Shown here in pieces: positions 40,056 through 48,988 of a DNA stretch of 64,000 nt. The position numbers and the translations under genes were made by a program. The notes under the pieces were generated by a model that saw only the letters and a list, made by a program, of their open reading frames with translations, made no database searches and was not told the origin of the DNA. The stretch lies in NCBI GenBank assembly GCA_023957575.1, contig JAMLGU010000003.1, positions 124,001 through 188,000 of the forward strand, given 5' to 3'. The stretch comes from Chitinophagaceae bacterium. GTDB taxonomy: Bacteria > Bacteroidota > Bacteroidia > Chitinophagales > Chitinophagaceae. Numbering within the stretch: the stretch's first letter is position 1; every line of letters begins with the position of its first letter.

Positions 40056-40099
40056 ATTTCATTGGCGTGTCGGTCGTCATACGCTTGCCTATCGCTCTA

Positions 40100-41467
40100 T
40101 TATTGACGCAACATCAAAACTTTTTGAGGGTACCTTTTAGCATAATTGAAAAGCATATTGGTAATGGCGCTGTTTTCTTTATGCGGAATCACATAATCTT
40201 TAAAAGAGGCTGCATCTTCTATCTGTATGTCTGAACCTATAAAACCCATACCATAAAACCTGCCTTTCCAAACCAGGATGCACGATTTTTCTTCAGGATC
40301 TACTCCTTTATCAATAATTGCAAAAGAAGGCTGGTTTTTGAGTTGTTCTATAGCCTCCAATACTCTAAGATTATAATCAGAAGCAGCCTCCTGCCCGGTA
40401 CAGGCTCCTCGACAAACTGATTGGTGTCCTTTTTCTTCAAACAACTCCTCGTTCAAAAAGCACATTTTGGGGCACAATGAAAAATCGGTCACTAATTGCC
40501 TCAAAGCTGCTTTTGCATTTTCAATATGATGATAAGAACCTAAAATATCGGCTCCTCTTTTGACTTTATCTACAGCAAGGCGCAGATATCCGCTTCTGTC
40601 CTCGTAGCTAATGATTGCATACAAATCCTCTTTCTTCTTTTGAGAAGCATTAAACCTGGGCCAGAGGCGCTTTATTTCTGAAGATTCTTTTATGGCTGCC
40701 ATTAGTTCGGTACCACATTCTTCATAACTGATGGAATAAACGTAGCGCAAAAAATTCTGCCGCTGGCGACCGCTTGAATTATTGCTGAAATGACTGCTGA
40801 CACGATACCTGATATTTTTTGCTTTGCCCACATACACTACATTCCCCTTTTCGTCATGAAAATAATAAATGCCTGCTGTGTAGGGTAGCTTATCAAAATC
40901 AGTTTTCGGCACATTGGGCGGCAGCACCTGCTCTTTGGAGGCGCGTTTCAAACTTTTATCAATAAGACCATCTTTATCGTTCTCCAATAATTTTTTAAAA
41001 AGAATAACTGTAGCATCGGTATCGCCGCCGGCCCTGTGCTGGTTTTGGTGCCTGATTTGCAGCGACTGGCAAAGCCTTCCCAAACTATAGGATTGAAAGC
41101 CGGGGAATATTTTTCGGCTGAGTCGCACGGTACATAGCCTTTGTGCATCATATTGATAACCGGCGTATTGCAACTGACTTCTGACAAAAGAGTAATCGAA
41201 ATTAACGTTATGCGCTACAAAAATGTTATCCTGCAAAAGTTCATAAACCCGATGTGCGATTTCATCAAAGGTAGGCGCACTTACTACCATTTCATTGGTA
41301 ATACCCGTCATCGCCTGTATGTAGGGCGAAATAGATTGCAAAGGATTTACCAGCGAATCGAAACGTTCTATCACCTTTTCTCCATCAAAAATCTGGATAC
41401 AAATTTCAGTGATGCCGTTTGCAGCAGCATAACTGCCCGTTGTTTCTATGTCAACTATTGCATACAA
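40100..41467 (-). CDS. DEDDh exonuclease fused to a GIY-YIG nuclease domain
   Basis: The first 170 residues form a DnaQ-like 3'-5' exonuclease (IVDIETTG, HNVNFDYSF and HRAGGDTDAT carry the DEDDh residues). A GIY-YIG domain follows (about 195-280: AGIYYF, VVYVGKAKNIRYRVSSHF, IKESSEIKRLWPRFN) and then a cysteine-containing C-terminal region. The arrangement resembles Cho/UvrC-type fusions annotated as DNA polymerase III epsilon-like proteins. It likely acts in DNA repair. The start is TTG at 41467, since an in-frame stop lies 18 nt upstream and no ATG intervenes. Confidence 0.88.
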   Translation of the reverse strand: MYAIVDIETTGSYAAANGITEICIQIFDGEKVIERFDSLVNPLQSISPYIQAMTGITNEMVVSAPTFDEIAHRVYELLQDNIFVAHNVNFDYSFVRSQLQYAGYQYDAQRLCTVRLSRKIFPGFQSYSLGRLCQSLQIRHQNQHRAGGDTDATVILFKKLLENDKDGLIDKSLKRASKEQVLPPNVPKTDFDKLPYTAGIYYFHDEKGNVVYVGKAKNIRYRVSSHFSNNSSGRQRQNFLRYVYSISYEECGTELMAAIKESSEIKRLWPRFNASQKKKEDLYAIISYEDRSGYLRLAVDKVKRGADILGSYHHIENAKAALRQLVTDFSLCPKMCFLNEELFEEKGHQSVCRGACTGQEAASDYNLRVLEAIEQLKNQPSFAIIDKGVDPEEKSCILVWKGRFYGMGFIGSDIQIEDAASFKDYVIPHKENSAITNMLFNYAKRYPQKVLMLRQ

Positions 41468-41520
41468 ATTGAAACTTTGTTTTTAGGCTTACAAACTGCT
41501 AATTTCGTAAAAAATACTAA

Positions 41521-42471
41521 ATGATTGGTGAGGAAAAACAAATTATGTTCAAAAACAGGCTGACAAAAGTTTTCAAACATTTGTCAAAAACCGCTCGTAA
41601 ACAAGGCATCGGTTGCTACCGTATTTACGATCATGACCTCCCCGAATTTCCTCTGATAATTGATATTTATGAAGGCAAGGCTTATGTATCAGAATATAAA
41701 AGAAAACACAACCTGCAGGAAGAAGCATACAAGAATTGGCTAAGAACCAGCCTAAAAACTATTTCGGAAGTTACCGGAATTGAAGAAAAAAACATTTTTA
41801 CAAAACTGAGACAGAGGAAAGCTGGCAGAAGCGGTCAATACAGAAAAAAAGATTTTAGTAAGAGCGAGTTAATAATTACTGAAAATGACCTGAAATTTAT
41901 TGTAAACCTTTCTGATTATTTGGATACCGGCCTCTTTTTGGACCATCGCATCACCCGAAAAATGATTAGGGATGAAAGTAATGCAAAAAATGTGCTGAAT
42001 CTGTTTGCCTACACCGGATCTTTTTCAGTTTATGCCGCTGCAGGTGGCGCCAATTCGGTCACTACGGTTGACTTGTCAAATACCTACATTAACTGGGCAA
42101 AACGAAATTTTGAATTAAATGGTTTTTCAGATGAAAAAAAATACGGATTCATTGTGGCAGATGTAATGTCTTTTTTGAAAACAGCAGAAAAAAACAGCTT
42201 TGACATCATTATTATGGACCCTCCTACTTTTAGCAACAGTAAGAAAATGGAAGGAATTCTGGATATCCAAAGAGATTATGTGGAACTGATTAATGATTGC
42301 ATGAATATTCTGTCGCCGGAAGGTGTTTTGTTTTTCAGTACGAATTTTACAAAATTTGAAATAGATAGTTCAAAAATTAATGCGAGTATCATAAAAGATA
42401 TCACCAAAGCAACCACTCCGTTTGATTTTGAAGGCAAATTGAAAAGGTGGTGTTATAAAATCAATAAATAA
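41521..42471 (+). CDS. 23S rRNA methyltransferase, RlmK-like (class I SAM-dependent)
   Basis: A 316-residue protein corresponding to the RlmK half of the RlmKL fusion. The SAM loop LNLFAYTGSFSVYAAAGGA and the catalytic motif MDPPTFSNSKKM are both typical of the m7G2069 enzyme. The N-terminal 110 residues resemble the RlmK extension (YRIYDHDLPEFPLIIDIYE). The RlmL half is not in this window. It is divergent from the exonuclease gene and convergent with mdh. Confidence 0.87.
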   Translation: MIGEEKQIMFKNRLTKVFKHLSKTARKQGIGCYRIYDHDLPEFPLIIDIYEGKAYVSEYKRKHNLQEEAYKNWLRTSLKTISEVTGIEEKNIFTKLRQRKAGRSGQYRKKDFSKSELIITENDLKFIVNLSDYLDTGLFLDHRITRKMIRDESNAKNVLNLFAYTGSFSVYAAAGGANSVTTVDLSNTYINWAKRNFELNGFSDEKKYGFIVADVMSFLKTAEKNSFDIIIMDPPTFSNSKKMEGILDIQRDYVELINDCMNILSPEGVLFFSTNFTKFEIDSSKINASIIKDITKATTPFDFEGKLKRWCYKINK

Positions 42472-42473
42472 AA

Positions 42474-42496
42474 AATCCCGGAACTATGCCGGGATT
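42474..42496 (-). terminator. mdh terminator
   Basis: AATCCCGG / CCGGGATT is an 8-bp stem with a 7-nt loop. On the minus strand it is followed by TTTTTTATTTATTG. It lies 20 nt past the mdh stop and 2 nt past the convergent rlmK-like stop. Confidence 0.85.
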
Positions 42497-42516
42497 CAAT
42501 ATAATTCAATTAAAAA

Positions 42517-43446
42517 TTACAGGTTTTTTAAGTCGCCGTTTACCTCTCTTACTGCATTGGCTGCTGTAGCAAATTTTTCCTTTTCAGCCTCAGTCAGCTC
42601 AATTTCTACAATTTTTTCTATTCCATTGGCGCCAATAATACAAGGTACACCGAGGCAAATATCGCTTTGACCATATTCACCTTCCAGCATTACAGAGCAG
42701 GGAATCATTTTCTTTTGATCGCAGGCAATAGCTTGTACAATCACTGAAACAGCAGCCCCCGGGGCATACCAGGCAGACGTGCCCAACAGTTTGGTAAGTG
42801 TAGCGCCGCCCACTTTAGTAGCTTCCACAACACTGTTTTGTTGCTCTTCGCTAAGGAAAGCTGTGGCAGGCACGCCATTACGGGTAGCTTTAGACATCAG
42901 TGGAACCATTCCTGTATCACTGTGTGCAGCAATCACCATACCATCCACGTCAGAGCTGGGGCAACCCATAGCTTCTGCCAACCTGTATTTGAAACGGGCG
43001 CTATCCAATGCACCTCCCATTCCTATGATACGATTTTTGGGTAAGCCGGATGTTTTATGAACTAAATAGGCCATTGTGTCCATAGGGTTACTTACTACAA
43101 TGATAATTACGTCAGGTGAATGTTGGACAAGATTTGAGGTTACTTCTTTCACAATTCCTGCATTAATTCCAATCAGTTCTTCACGAGTCATACCGGGTTT
43201 ACGAGGAATACCCGAAGTAATTACTGCTATCTGTGAGCCGGCGGTTTTGCTGTAATCGCCGGTGGTGCCGGTAATTTTGGTATCAAAACCATTCAGGGAA
43301 GCAGTTTGCATCAGGTCCATAGCTTTACCTTCGGCAAAGCCTTCTTTAATATCCACTAAAACCACTTCGGAACAAAAGTTTTTCATAGCAATGTATTCTG
43401 CACAACTGGCGCCCACTGCTCCTGCGCCTACAACTGTAACTTTCAT
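42517..43446 (-). CDS. mdh: malate dehydrogenase (LDH-like type)
   Basis: This NAD-dependent malate dehydrogenase of the citric acid cycle is 309 residues long. It shows the Rossmann motif GAGAVGASCAEYIA, the substrate loop SGIPRKPGMTREEL with the two arginines, VVSNPMDT, and a catalytic His in AAHSDTGMVP. It belongs to the lactate dehydrogenase-like MDH class. Convergent with the RlmK-like gene, with a shared terminator region. Confidence 0.97.
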   Translation of the reverse strand: MKVTVVGAGAVGASCAEYIAMKNFCSEVVLVDIKEGFAEGKAMDLMQTASLNGFDTKITGTTGDYSKTAGSQIAVITSGIPRKPGMTREELIGINAGIVKEVTSNLVQHSPDVIIIVVSNPMDTMAYLVHKTSGLPKNRIIGMGGALDSARFKYRLAEAMGCPSSDVDGMVIAAHSDTGMVPLMSKATRNGVPATAFLSEEQQNSVVEATKVGGATLTKLLGTSAWYAPGAAVSVIVQAIACDQKKMIPCSVMLEGEYGQSDICLGVPCIIGANGIEKIVEIELTEAEKEKFATAANAVREVNGDLKNL

Positions 43447-43580
43447 GATATAAAAATTTTAATTATTTAATAAAAGAGACTATTTGCAAAATTAACTCAT
43501 AAGGGTCAAGAAACCGAATATCATAATATGATTTTTATCAATTAGTTAGCTGATCTCCATAAAAAATATTTTAAAAACTA

Positions 43581-43612
43581 TTTGCTTCCAATAACCGAAA
43601 TCCATATCTTTG
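43581..43612 (+). promoter_or_regulatory. tRNA-Gln promoter
   Basis: TTTG (43581-43584), 20 nt, then TATCTTTG (43605-43612): a perfect match to the Bacteroidota -33/-7 consensus. Transcription would begin near 43617, 25 nt before the mature tRNA. Confidence 0.85.
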
Positions 43613-43641
43613 CACACCCAAAACAAGAAAAAAGGGTGCGC

Positions 43642-43712
43642 TGACCCATGGTGTAACGGTAGCACTACTGATTTTGGTTCAGTCAGTTAAGGTTCGAATC
43701 CTTATGGGTCAA
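43642..43712 (+). tRNA. tRNA-Gln (anticodon UUG)
   Basis: The 7-bp acceptor stem TGACCCA / TGGGTCA, a D arm with GTGT/GCAC, and an anticodon stem ACTGA/TCAGT with loop TTTTGGT give anticodon TTG (Gln). The T arm is TAAGG-TTCGAAT-CCTTA. CCA is not encoded. A terminator follows directly. Confidence 0.95.
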
Positions 43713-43714
43713 CT

Positions 43715-43748
43715 AAGAGAGTATCAAGAAAAACGGTACTCTCTTTTG
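43715..43748 (+). terminator. tRNA-Gln terminator
   Basis: AAGAGAGTA / TACTCTCTT forms a 9-bp stem with a 13-nt loop, followed by TTG and then TTTT, 2 nt after the tRNA. Confidence 0.75.
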
Positions 43749-43858
43749 CTTTTAATAGATTATCAGTCACTATAACTAAGTAGCCAAACCTAAAACACTA
43801 TTATCTGCATACTTTTTGAATCTCAGCTTTAATTATCTTTGAACAATAATTATCTTTT

Positions 43859-44833
43859 ATGCTAAAAATAGGAATCGTTGGTGTAGGACATTTAGGAAAG
43901 TTTCATCTCAACAACTGGCTCGAAATATCCGATGTAGAAGTTATTGGCTTCATGGACCCTAATGAAGAGATCGCCGCTGAGGTAATCGAGAAATATGGAA
44001 TAAAGCGTTTTTTTGATGCAGATGACTTTTTGAGCAAATGCGATGCGATTGATATTGTTACACCCACCAATTATCACTACGACTGGTGCGAAAAAGCCAT
44101 GAAGAATGGGAAGCACGTCTTTGTGGAAAAACCATTTGCTCACACTATGGATGAAGCCCGTGAACTGGTGAAACTGGCCAAAGAATCAAACATTAAACTA
44201 CAAGTAGGTCATGTGGAGCGGTTTAATCCTGCATTTCTGGCATTAAAAGGCTTGGATTTGAAACCTATGTTTATTGAAGTACATCGTCTGGCACAGTTCA
44301 ATCCCCGAGGTACAGAAGTGAGTGTGATTCTTGACCTGATGATTCACGATATTGATATTATCCTGAGCATCGTAAAGAGTGACGTAAAAAAAATATCGGC
44401 AAGTGGCGTAGCTGTAATGACCGAGACGCCGGATATTGCCAATGTGCGTATCGAGTTTGACAACGGCTGTGTAGCCAACCTTACCAGCAGCCGTATTTCC
44501 ATGAAAAAAATGCGTAAAATGCGTCTGTTTCAAAAAGATGCCTACATCGGAATTGATTTTTTGAACAAAAAGACAGAAGTTATCAAATTAAAAGATGATC
44601 AGGATAAAAACGCTTTTACCTTTGACATCGAAACTGCTACCGGCAAAAAGACCATTGCTGTTGCCAATCCCATTGTGCCTGAAGTGAATGCTATTTTAAA
44701 AGAGTTGGAGGAGTTTAAAGAAGCCATTGAAAATAACACTCAGACTATAGTATCAGAAATTGACGGGCTGAAAGCAATGGATGTGGCACATCAGATTCTG
44801 GCAAAAATCGGAAATGCTTCCATCAGCAGGTAA
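43859..44833 (+). CDS. Gfo/Idh/MocA family NAD(P)-dependent oxidoreductase
   Basis: A 324-residue protein with the N-terminal Rossmann motif IGIVGVGHLGKFHL and the family catalytic strand EKPFAHT, where Lys is the hydride-transfer partner. The C-terminal alpha/beta domain includes DLMIHDIDIIL. Members oxidise or reduce sugars and related polyols; the substrate is unknown. A TATCTTTG box lies at 43834-43841. The FemAB-like gene follows after 26 nt and is probably co-transcribed. Confidence 0.92.
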   Translation: MLKIGIVGVGHLGKFHLNNWLEISDVEVIGFMDPNEEIAAEVIEKYGIKRFFDADDFLSKCDAIDIVTPTNYHYDWCEKAMKNGKHVFVEKPFAHTMDEARELVKLAKESNIKLQVGHVERFNPAFLALKGLDLKPMFIEVHRLAQFNPRGTEVSVILDLMIHDIDIILSIVKSDVKKISASGVAVMTETPDIANVRIEFDNGCVANLTSSRISMKKMRKMRLFQKDAYIGIDFLNKKTEVIKLKDDQDKNAFTFDIETATGKKTIAVANPIVPEVNAILKELEEFKEAIENNTQTIVSEIDGLKAMDVAHQILAKIGNASISR

Positions 44834-44859
44834 TACTTTGTTAAATCAAATAAGCAAAC

Positions 44860-45771
44860 TTGGAAAAAATTCATCATCTGAAACACCATGAAATTGATAA
44901 ATCCAGATGGGATGAAGTGATAGAGAAAAGTATCCAAGGACGTATTTATGCCACTTCCTTGTGGTTAGATTGTGTTTCACCTAACTGGGATGCGCTTATT
45001 TACGGAGATTGGGAAATATTAATGCCCTTACCAGTAAAAAGAAAATTCGGAATCCGTTATCTGGCACAACCTCCTCTTACCCAGCAATTAGGTTTTTATA
45101 GCCTTTCAGAAATTGATATTAAAATATTAGAGGTCTTCTATCAAAAAATGATATCGCTATTTTCTTATGGTAACATAAATGTCTATCATAATTTTCATCC
45201 CGAAGGATACGCTGTTACAAAAAGAAAAAATTATATCCTCTCTTTAAAAAGGCAATATATTCAAATCAATAATGGATACTCCAGAAGTGTCCGTGCAAAT
45301 ATCAGGAAATCAAAAAAAATAAATTTAAGCCTAAAAACCAGTTCTGAAATTGATGTTTCAGTTCAAAAAATCAAAGCAATCCATATTTCCAGAATTAAAT
45401 CAGAAGGAAAAATTTACGATTTCTTGAAAATTTTATTTAACCAATTTTCTAAAACCGGACAATCCTTTGTTTTAGAAGCATTTGATTGTAATGATGAATT
45501 TCTGGGTAATGCTGTTTATTTTAAAGATACAAAAAGAATTTATGAAATAGCTGCAGCCTTCAACAAAAAAGGAAGAGATCTGGAAGCTCATCCTTTTTTA
45601 ATTGACCATGTATTAGAAAAACATTCCGACACCGATTATATTTTTGACTTCGAAGGCAGTAATATCCCGGGTATTGAAAAATTTAACCAGAGTTTTGGTG
45701 CCCAATTAGAACCTTATTATGCAGTAAGCTGGAATAACCTTCCGTTGCCTTTGCGGCTATTTAAAAAATAA
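44860..45771 (+). CDS. GNAT/FemAB-like acyltransferase-family protein, hypothetical
   Basis: A 303-residue protein with no signal peptide. The central and C-terminal parts resemble FemAB/GNAT folds: SRSVRANIRKSKKINLSL is typical of the substrate helix, and LDFEGS-type wording appears as YIFDFEGSNIPGIEKF. The N-terminal third is not recognised. Start is TTG at 44860. The codon composition is more A+T-rich than its neighbours. It follows the oxidoreductase by 26 nt. Lipid or cell-wall aminoacyl transfer is possible, not shown. Confidence 0.55.
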   Translation: MEKIHHLKHHEIDKSRWDEVIEKSIQGRIYATSLWLDCVSPNWDALIYGDWEILMPLPVKRKFGIRYLAQPPLTQQLGFYSLSEIDIKILEVFYQKMISLFSYGNINVYHNFHPEGYAVTKRKNYILSLKRQYIQINNGYSRSVRANIRKSKKINLSLKTSSEIDVSVQKIKAIHISRIKSEGKIYDFLKILFNQFSKTGQSFVLEAFDCNDEFLGNAVYFKDTKRIYEIAAAFNKKGRDLEAHPFLIDHVLEKHSDTDYIFDFEGSNIPGIEKFNQSFGAQLEPYYAVSWNNLPLPLRLFKK

Positions 45772-45772
45772 A

Positions 45773-46435
45773 TCAGGTAATCAGGTTTTCCGCAACAATC
45801 ATATCCACAGGATTGGTTATTTTGATATTGTTCTTTTCTCCTTCTACCAGATGCAGTTTTAGTCCGAAGGCCTCAACCACCGTAGCTTCATCAGTAAATT
45901 TATCCTTATAATCAATATTGAAAGCAGGTATCAATATTTTACTATGAAACACCTGAGGCGTTTGTACCAACACTACTTTATCTCTGTCCAAAGCATCATT
46001 TCCTTCTTCTGTTAAAATACGCAAACTATCGCTGCTTTTAATTACAGGAATAGCCGTTCCGCTTTCCAAAGCAGCATTATAACAACGATGTATCAACTCC
46101 TCTGTAACTAAGCATCTGACCGCATCATGAACAAAAACTATTGCTTCCTTATCCACCAACTTCAATCCGTTTTTAACCGATTCAAAACGACTGCTCCCTC
46201 CTACTGTTACTCTTATACGATCTTTATCAAAATAGGCATCAATGATTTCCTTGCCCATATCTGTAAAATCAAGCGGCAATACTAATATCACTTCCATGTC
46301 GGGGTAAGAATTCAGGAAAGTGCTTAACGTATAATATAAAATCGGTTTGCCTTTCAGGTGTAAAAATTGTTTGGGAAGTCCGCTTCCCATTCTTGTTCCG
46401 GCACCTCCGGCTACTATAATTGCAATTTTGTCCAT
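45773..46435 (-). CDS. ispD: 2-C-methyl-D-erythritol 4-phosphate cytidylyltransferase
   Basis: This non-mevalonate isoprenoid enzyme transfers CMP to MEP. The 220 residues from ATG 46435 hold IIVAGGAGTRMGSGLPKQFL (nucleotide loop), the FVHDAVRCLV active-site strand, and TDEATVVEAFGLKLHLVEGEKNNIKIT. A TTG three codons upstream is a weaker start. The stop lies 1 nt from the stop of the convergent gene with no visible terminator between. Confidence 0.96.
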   Translation of the reverse strand: MDKIAIIVAGGAGTRMGSGLPKQFLHLKGKPILYYTLSTFLNSYPDMEVILVLPLDFTDMGKEIIDAYFDKDRIRVTVGGSSRFESVKNGLKLVDKEAIVFVHDAVRCLVTEELIHRCYNAALESGTAIPVIKSSDSLRILTEEGNDALDRDKVVLVQTPQVFHSKILIPAFNIDYKDKFTDEATVVEAFGLKLHLVEGEKNNIKITNPVDMIVAENLIT

Positions 46436-46548
46436 AAGCGTCAAAAATATTTAAAAGAAATGACTTGTAATCAATAAAATAGTCCTTACAAATTTGTTAA
46501 ATAACCCCGGTGAAAAAACTATCTAAAAGAAATTAAAGCCTTTAAGGT

Positions 46549-46556
46549 TAAATTTG
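46549..46556 (+). promoter_or_regulatory. -7 box of the TonB-like gene, 4 nt before the ATG
   Basis: TAAATTTG matches TAnnTTTG. The expected -33 position (46525-46528) lacks TTTG. As at yggS and miaE, 4 nt separate it from the ATG. Confidence 0.45.
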
Positions 46557-46560
46557 TAGC

Positions 46561-47439
46561 ATGACTGACGGGTTTGAAATACAAAAAAATATAAAAGCAG
46601 CAATATACACCTTCGTAATTGCCGCTTTATTTCTATTGCTTTCCTTTGTGTGGAAATGGAAATTGTATGACGTTATTAAACCGCAGGAAGATGAAGGAAT
46701 TTATGTTGAATTGAATATTCCCGAAGAACCTGAAAAACCTGTTGAGGTAGGTAAATCGGGTGGCGGTGGTGGTGGCAACCCTGTGGAGGCTACCGGAGAA
46801 AAAGGAACAGCTTATTCACCTCCACAGGAAGGAGAAGATATTCCGGCAAAAGATATTGAAGAAGACCCGAAAGAGACTAAAACCCCTGCTATTCTGAAAC
46901 CGGACAATCCCAAACCTCAGGCAAAAAAGGTTAATGTCAACACTACACCGATAAAAACAACTCCAAAACCGGTAACGGCCACTCCCGCTCCTACAAGGCC
47001 AAAGGCGGTAATGGGTAAAACGGTTGAAGGCAGCGGAACCGGCGGTGGCAGTGAAACTAATGCCAACCGGAGTGGCGGTACCGGAACCGGCAGTGGTGTG
47101 GGTCGTGGAAGCGGAACAGGTGGCGGCAGTGGCACCGGCAGCGGAGGCGGAACAGGCAGCGGAGTTGGGGTAAACAGCGGGCCAATGATTACAAGAGGCG
47201 ACAGGCGAATTGTGCAGGCATACAACTTTCAGGGCAATTTGGGAAGAGCCACAATATATGCAGATGTAAAAGTATCGCCCGAAGGGGTAGGTACCTTTCT
47301 ACGCTTTGCAAAGGGTTCTACTGCCACCAGCAGCAACTACCGGAATGCAATTGTTCAATATCTTCAAAAAATACGGTTCAATAAAACAGATAACGAATCA
47401 ACAGTTACTGTGCAGTTTAATTTTAGAGTTACTGATTAA
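46561..47439 (+). CDS. TonB-like energy transducer with Gly-rich linker
   Basis: A 292-residue protein with an N-terminal transmembrane anchor (about 12-34), an acidic/Pro-rich stretch, and a Gly/Ser/Thr-rich linker (about 159-216) made of GSGTGGGSG-type repeats. The C-terminal domain (about 220-292) ends STVTVQFNFRVTD and resembles a TonB C-terminus. It would couple the proton motive force to outer-membrane receptors such as the SusC proteins here. ExbB/ExbD are not in the window. The folC gene follows after 41 nt. Confidence 0.75.
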   Translation: MTDGFEIQKNIKAAIYTFVIAALFLLLSFVWKWKLYDVIKPQEDEGIYVELNIPEEPEKPVEVGKSGGGGGGNPVEATGEKGTAYSPPQEGEDIPAKDIEEDPKETKTPAILKPDNPKPQAKKVNVNTTPIKTTPKPVTATPAPTRPKAVMGKTVEGSGTGGGSETNANRSGGTGTGSGVGRGSGTGGGSGTGSGGGTGSGVGVNSGPMITRGDRRIVQAYNFQGNLGRATIYADVKVSPEGVGTFLRFAKGSTATSSNYRNAIVQYLQKIRFNKTDNESTVTVQFNFRVTD

Positions 47440-47480
47440 TAATTCGTTTTTCATCAATCATTTTAGATAAAAGTAATAAA

Positions 47481-48767
47481 ATGACTTACGCCGAGACTCT
47501 GGATTATCTTTTTTCAAAACTACCTCTTTTCAGCCGTGTGGGCAGCCAGGCAATAAAAAGCGGACTTTCAAATATTATTGACCTTTGCGATAGCATAAAC
47601 AATCCACATCAAAAAGGGAAATTTGTACATATTGCCGGCACTAATGGCAAAGGTTCCGTAAGTAATATTCTGGCAGCAATATTGCAATCTGCCGGTTACA
47701 AAACCGGTCTTTATACTTCGCCTCATCTGAAAGATTTCAGAGAGCGGATAAAGATTGACGGGAAAATGATTGAAGAGGCAGAAGTAATATCATTTACCGA
47801 AAAAATAAAACCATTAATTGAAAAGATCAAACCCAGTTTTTTTGAAATAACAGTAGCAATGGCATTCGACCATTTTGCAAAGCATGAAACAGATATTAAC
47901 ATCATAGAAACCGGATTGGGCGGGCGTTTGGACAGCACCAATATTATCAATCCCATCGTTTCGATAATCACCAATATAGGTCTCGATCACACACAAATAT
48001 TAGGCGAAACATTAGCAAAAATTGCCGGTGAAAAAGCGGGCATTATCAAACCGCAAACGCCCGTTATAATTGGAGCATCTCACCCTGAAACAGATGCGGT
48101 TTTTATTAAAATTGCTTCACAAAATGATGCAGAAATTCACTTTTCGGACAAAGAATTACAGGTGTCAGAATGGTTTTTTGAAAATGAGGAGTTAATTATT
48201 TACATAAGTGAAAACAATCAAGCCGAACACAAAAAATACCATCTTGACTTAACGGGCATTTACCAAACCAAAAATATCCTTCCGGTTCTCTCTGCTATAA
48301 AAGTTATGAACCAAAAAGGGTTTCATATTTCGCAGGAACAAATTAAAAAGGGTTTGAAAAATGTAAAGAAACTGACCGGTCTGCATGGTCGGTGGGAAAC
48401 AATTCATCACCACCCAAGAATTGTATTGGATGTAGCACATAATCCCGATGGCATTAAAAAGCTTCTGGAACAAATAGAGATTACAACCTATCACCGGCTG
48501 CATATTGTTTTGGGGATGGTTAAAGATAAAGACGTAGATACCGTTTTATCCTTGCTGCCCAAAAATGCACAGTACTATTTTACCAATGCTTTTGTTCCAA
48601 GAGCAATTTCTAAGGAAGAGCTTCGCGAAAAGGCCGGCAAAAACGGGCTTTTGGGGAATATATATGAAAATGTAAACCTTGCCCTTGAAGACGCAATGGC
48701 CCATGCACACAAAAATGACCTTATTTTAGTTTGTGGCAGTGTATTTCTGGTAGGCGAATTAAAATAA
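47481..48767 (+). CDS. folC: bifunctional dihydrofolate/folylpolyglutamate synthase
   Basis: This ligase adds glutamate to dihydropteroate or tetrahydrofolate. The 428 residues carry the P-loop GTNGKGSVSNI, the omega loop after SPHLKDFRERIK, ETGLGGRLDSTN, and the C-terminal domain with VLDVAHNPDG. Family length is about 420-440. It follows the TonB-like gene by 41 nt and is followed by a 715-bp repeat-bearing gap. Confidence 0.96.
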   Translation: MTYAETLDYLFSKLPLFSRVGSQAIKSGLSNIIDLCDSINNPHQKGKFVHIAGTNGKGSVSNILAAILQSAGYKTGLYTSPHLKDFRERIKIDGKMIEEAEVISFTEKIKPLIEKIKPSFFEITVAMAFDHFAKHETDINIIETGLGGRLDSTNIINPIVSIITNIGLDHTQILGETLAKIAGEKAGIIKPQTPVIIGASHPETDAVFIKIASQNDAEIHFSDKELQVSEWFFENEELIIYISENNQAEHKKYHLDLTGIYQTKNILPVLSAIKVMNQKGFHISQEQIKKGLKNVKKLTGLHGRWETIHHHPRIVLDVAHNPDGIKKLLEQIEITTYHRLHIVLGMVKDKDVDTVLSLLPKNAQYYFTNAFVPRAISKEELREKAGKNGLLGNIYENVNLALEDAMAHAHKNDLILVCGSVFLVGELK

Positions 48768-48988
48768 ACCTTTCAGAATCATCGTTTTTACTGACTAATT
48801 CCTTTTATGAGGTGCTATTATAAAAGAAAATCCGTTAGCATCCTCTGCTCGTACGGTTAGCTAACCTTATTTGAAAAGTGTAAATTTTTATTCCATGAGC
48901 ATTTCATTCCTACTTTTCGCCTCCGCAGCGGTAATAATCGGCAAGCAACGATCATGCGCAGCGATATCGTGCGAAGCCAAACGGCCTT

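Larger units (their letters stand above)
39154..40095. mobile_element. cassette-like insertion bounded by 10-bp direct repeats
   Basis: TGCCTATCGC occurs exactly at 39154-39163 and at 40086-40095. The 922 bp between the copies holds one DUF6994-like gene and, after its stop, a 130-nt imperfect palindrome. The right copy begins 5 nt from the stop codon of the exonuclease gene. A 9-bp inverted pair GTCAATAAT (39127-39135) and ATTATTGAC (40099-40107) flanks the unit, as if it had entered the loop of an older hairpin. No transposase or integrase is present within it. Integron core sites (GTTRRRY) are not canonical. Confidence 0.5.
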
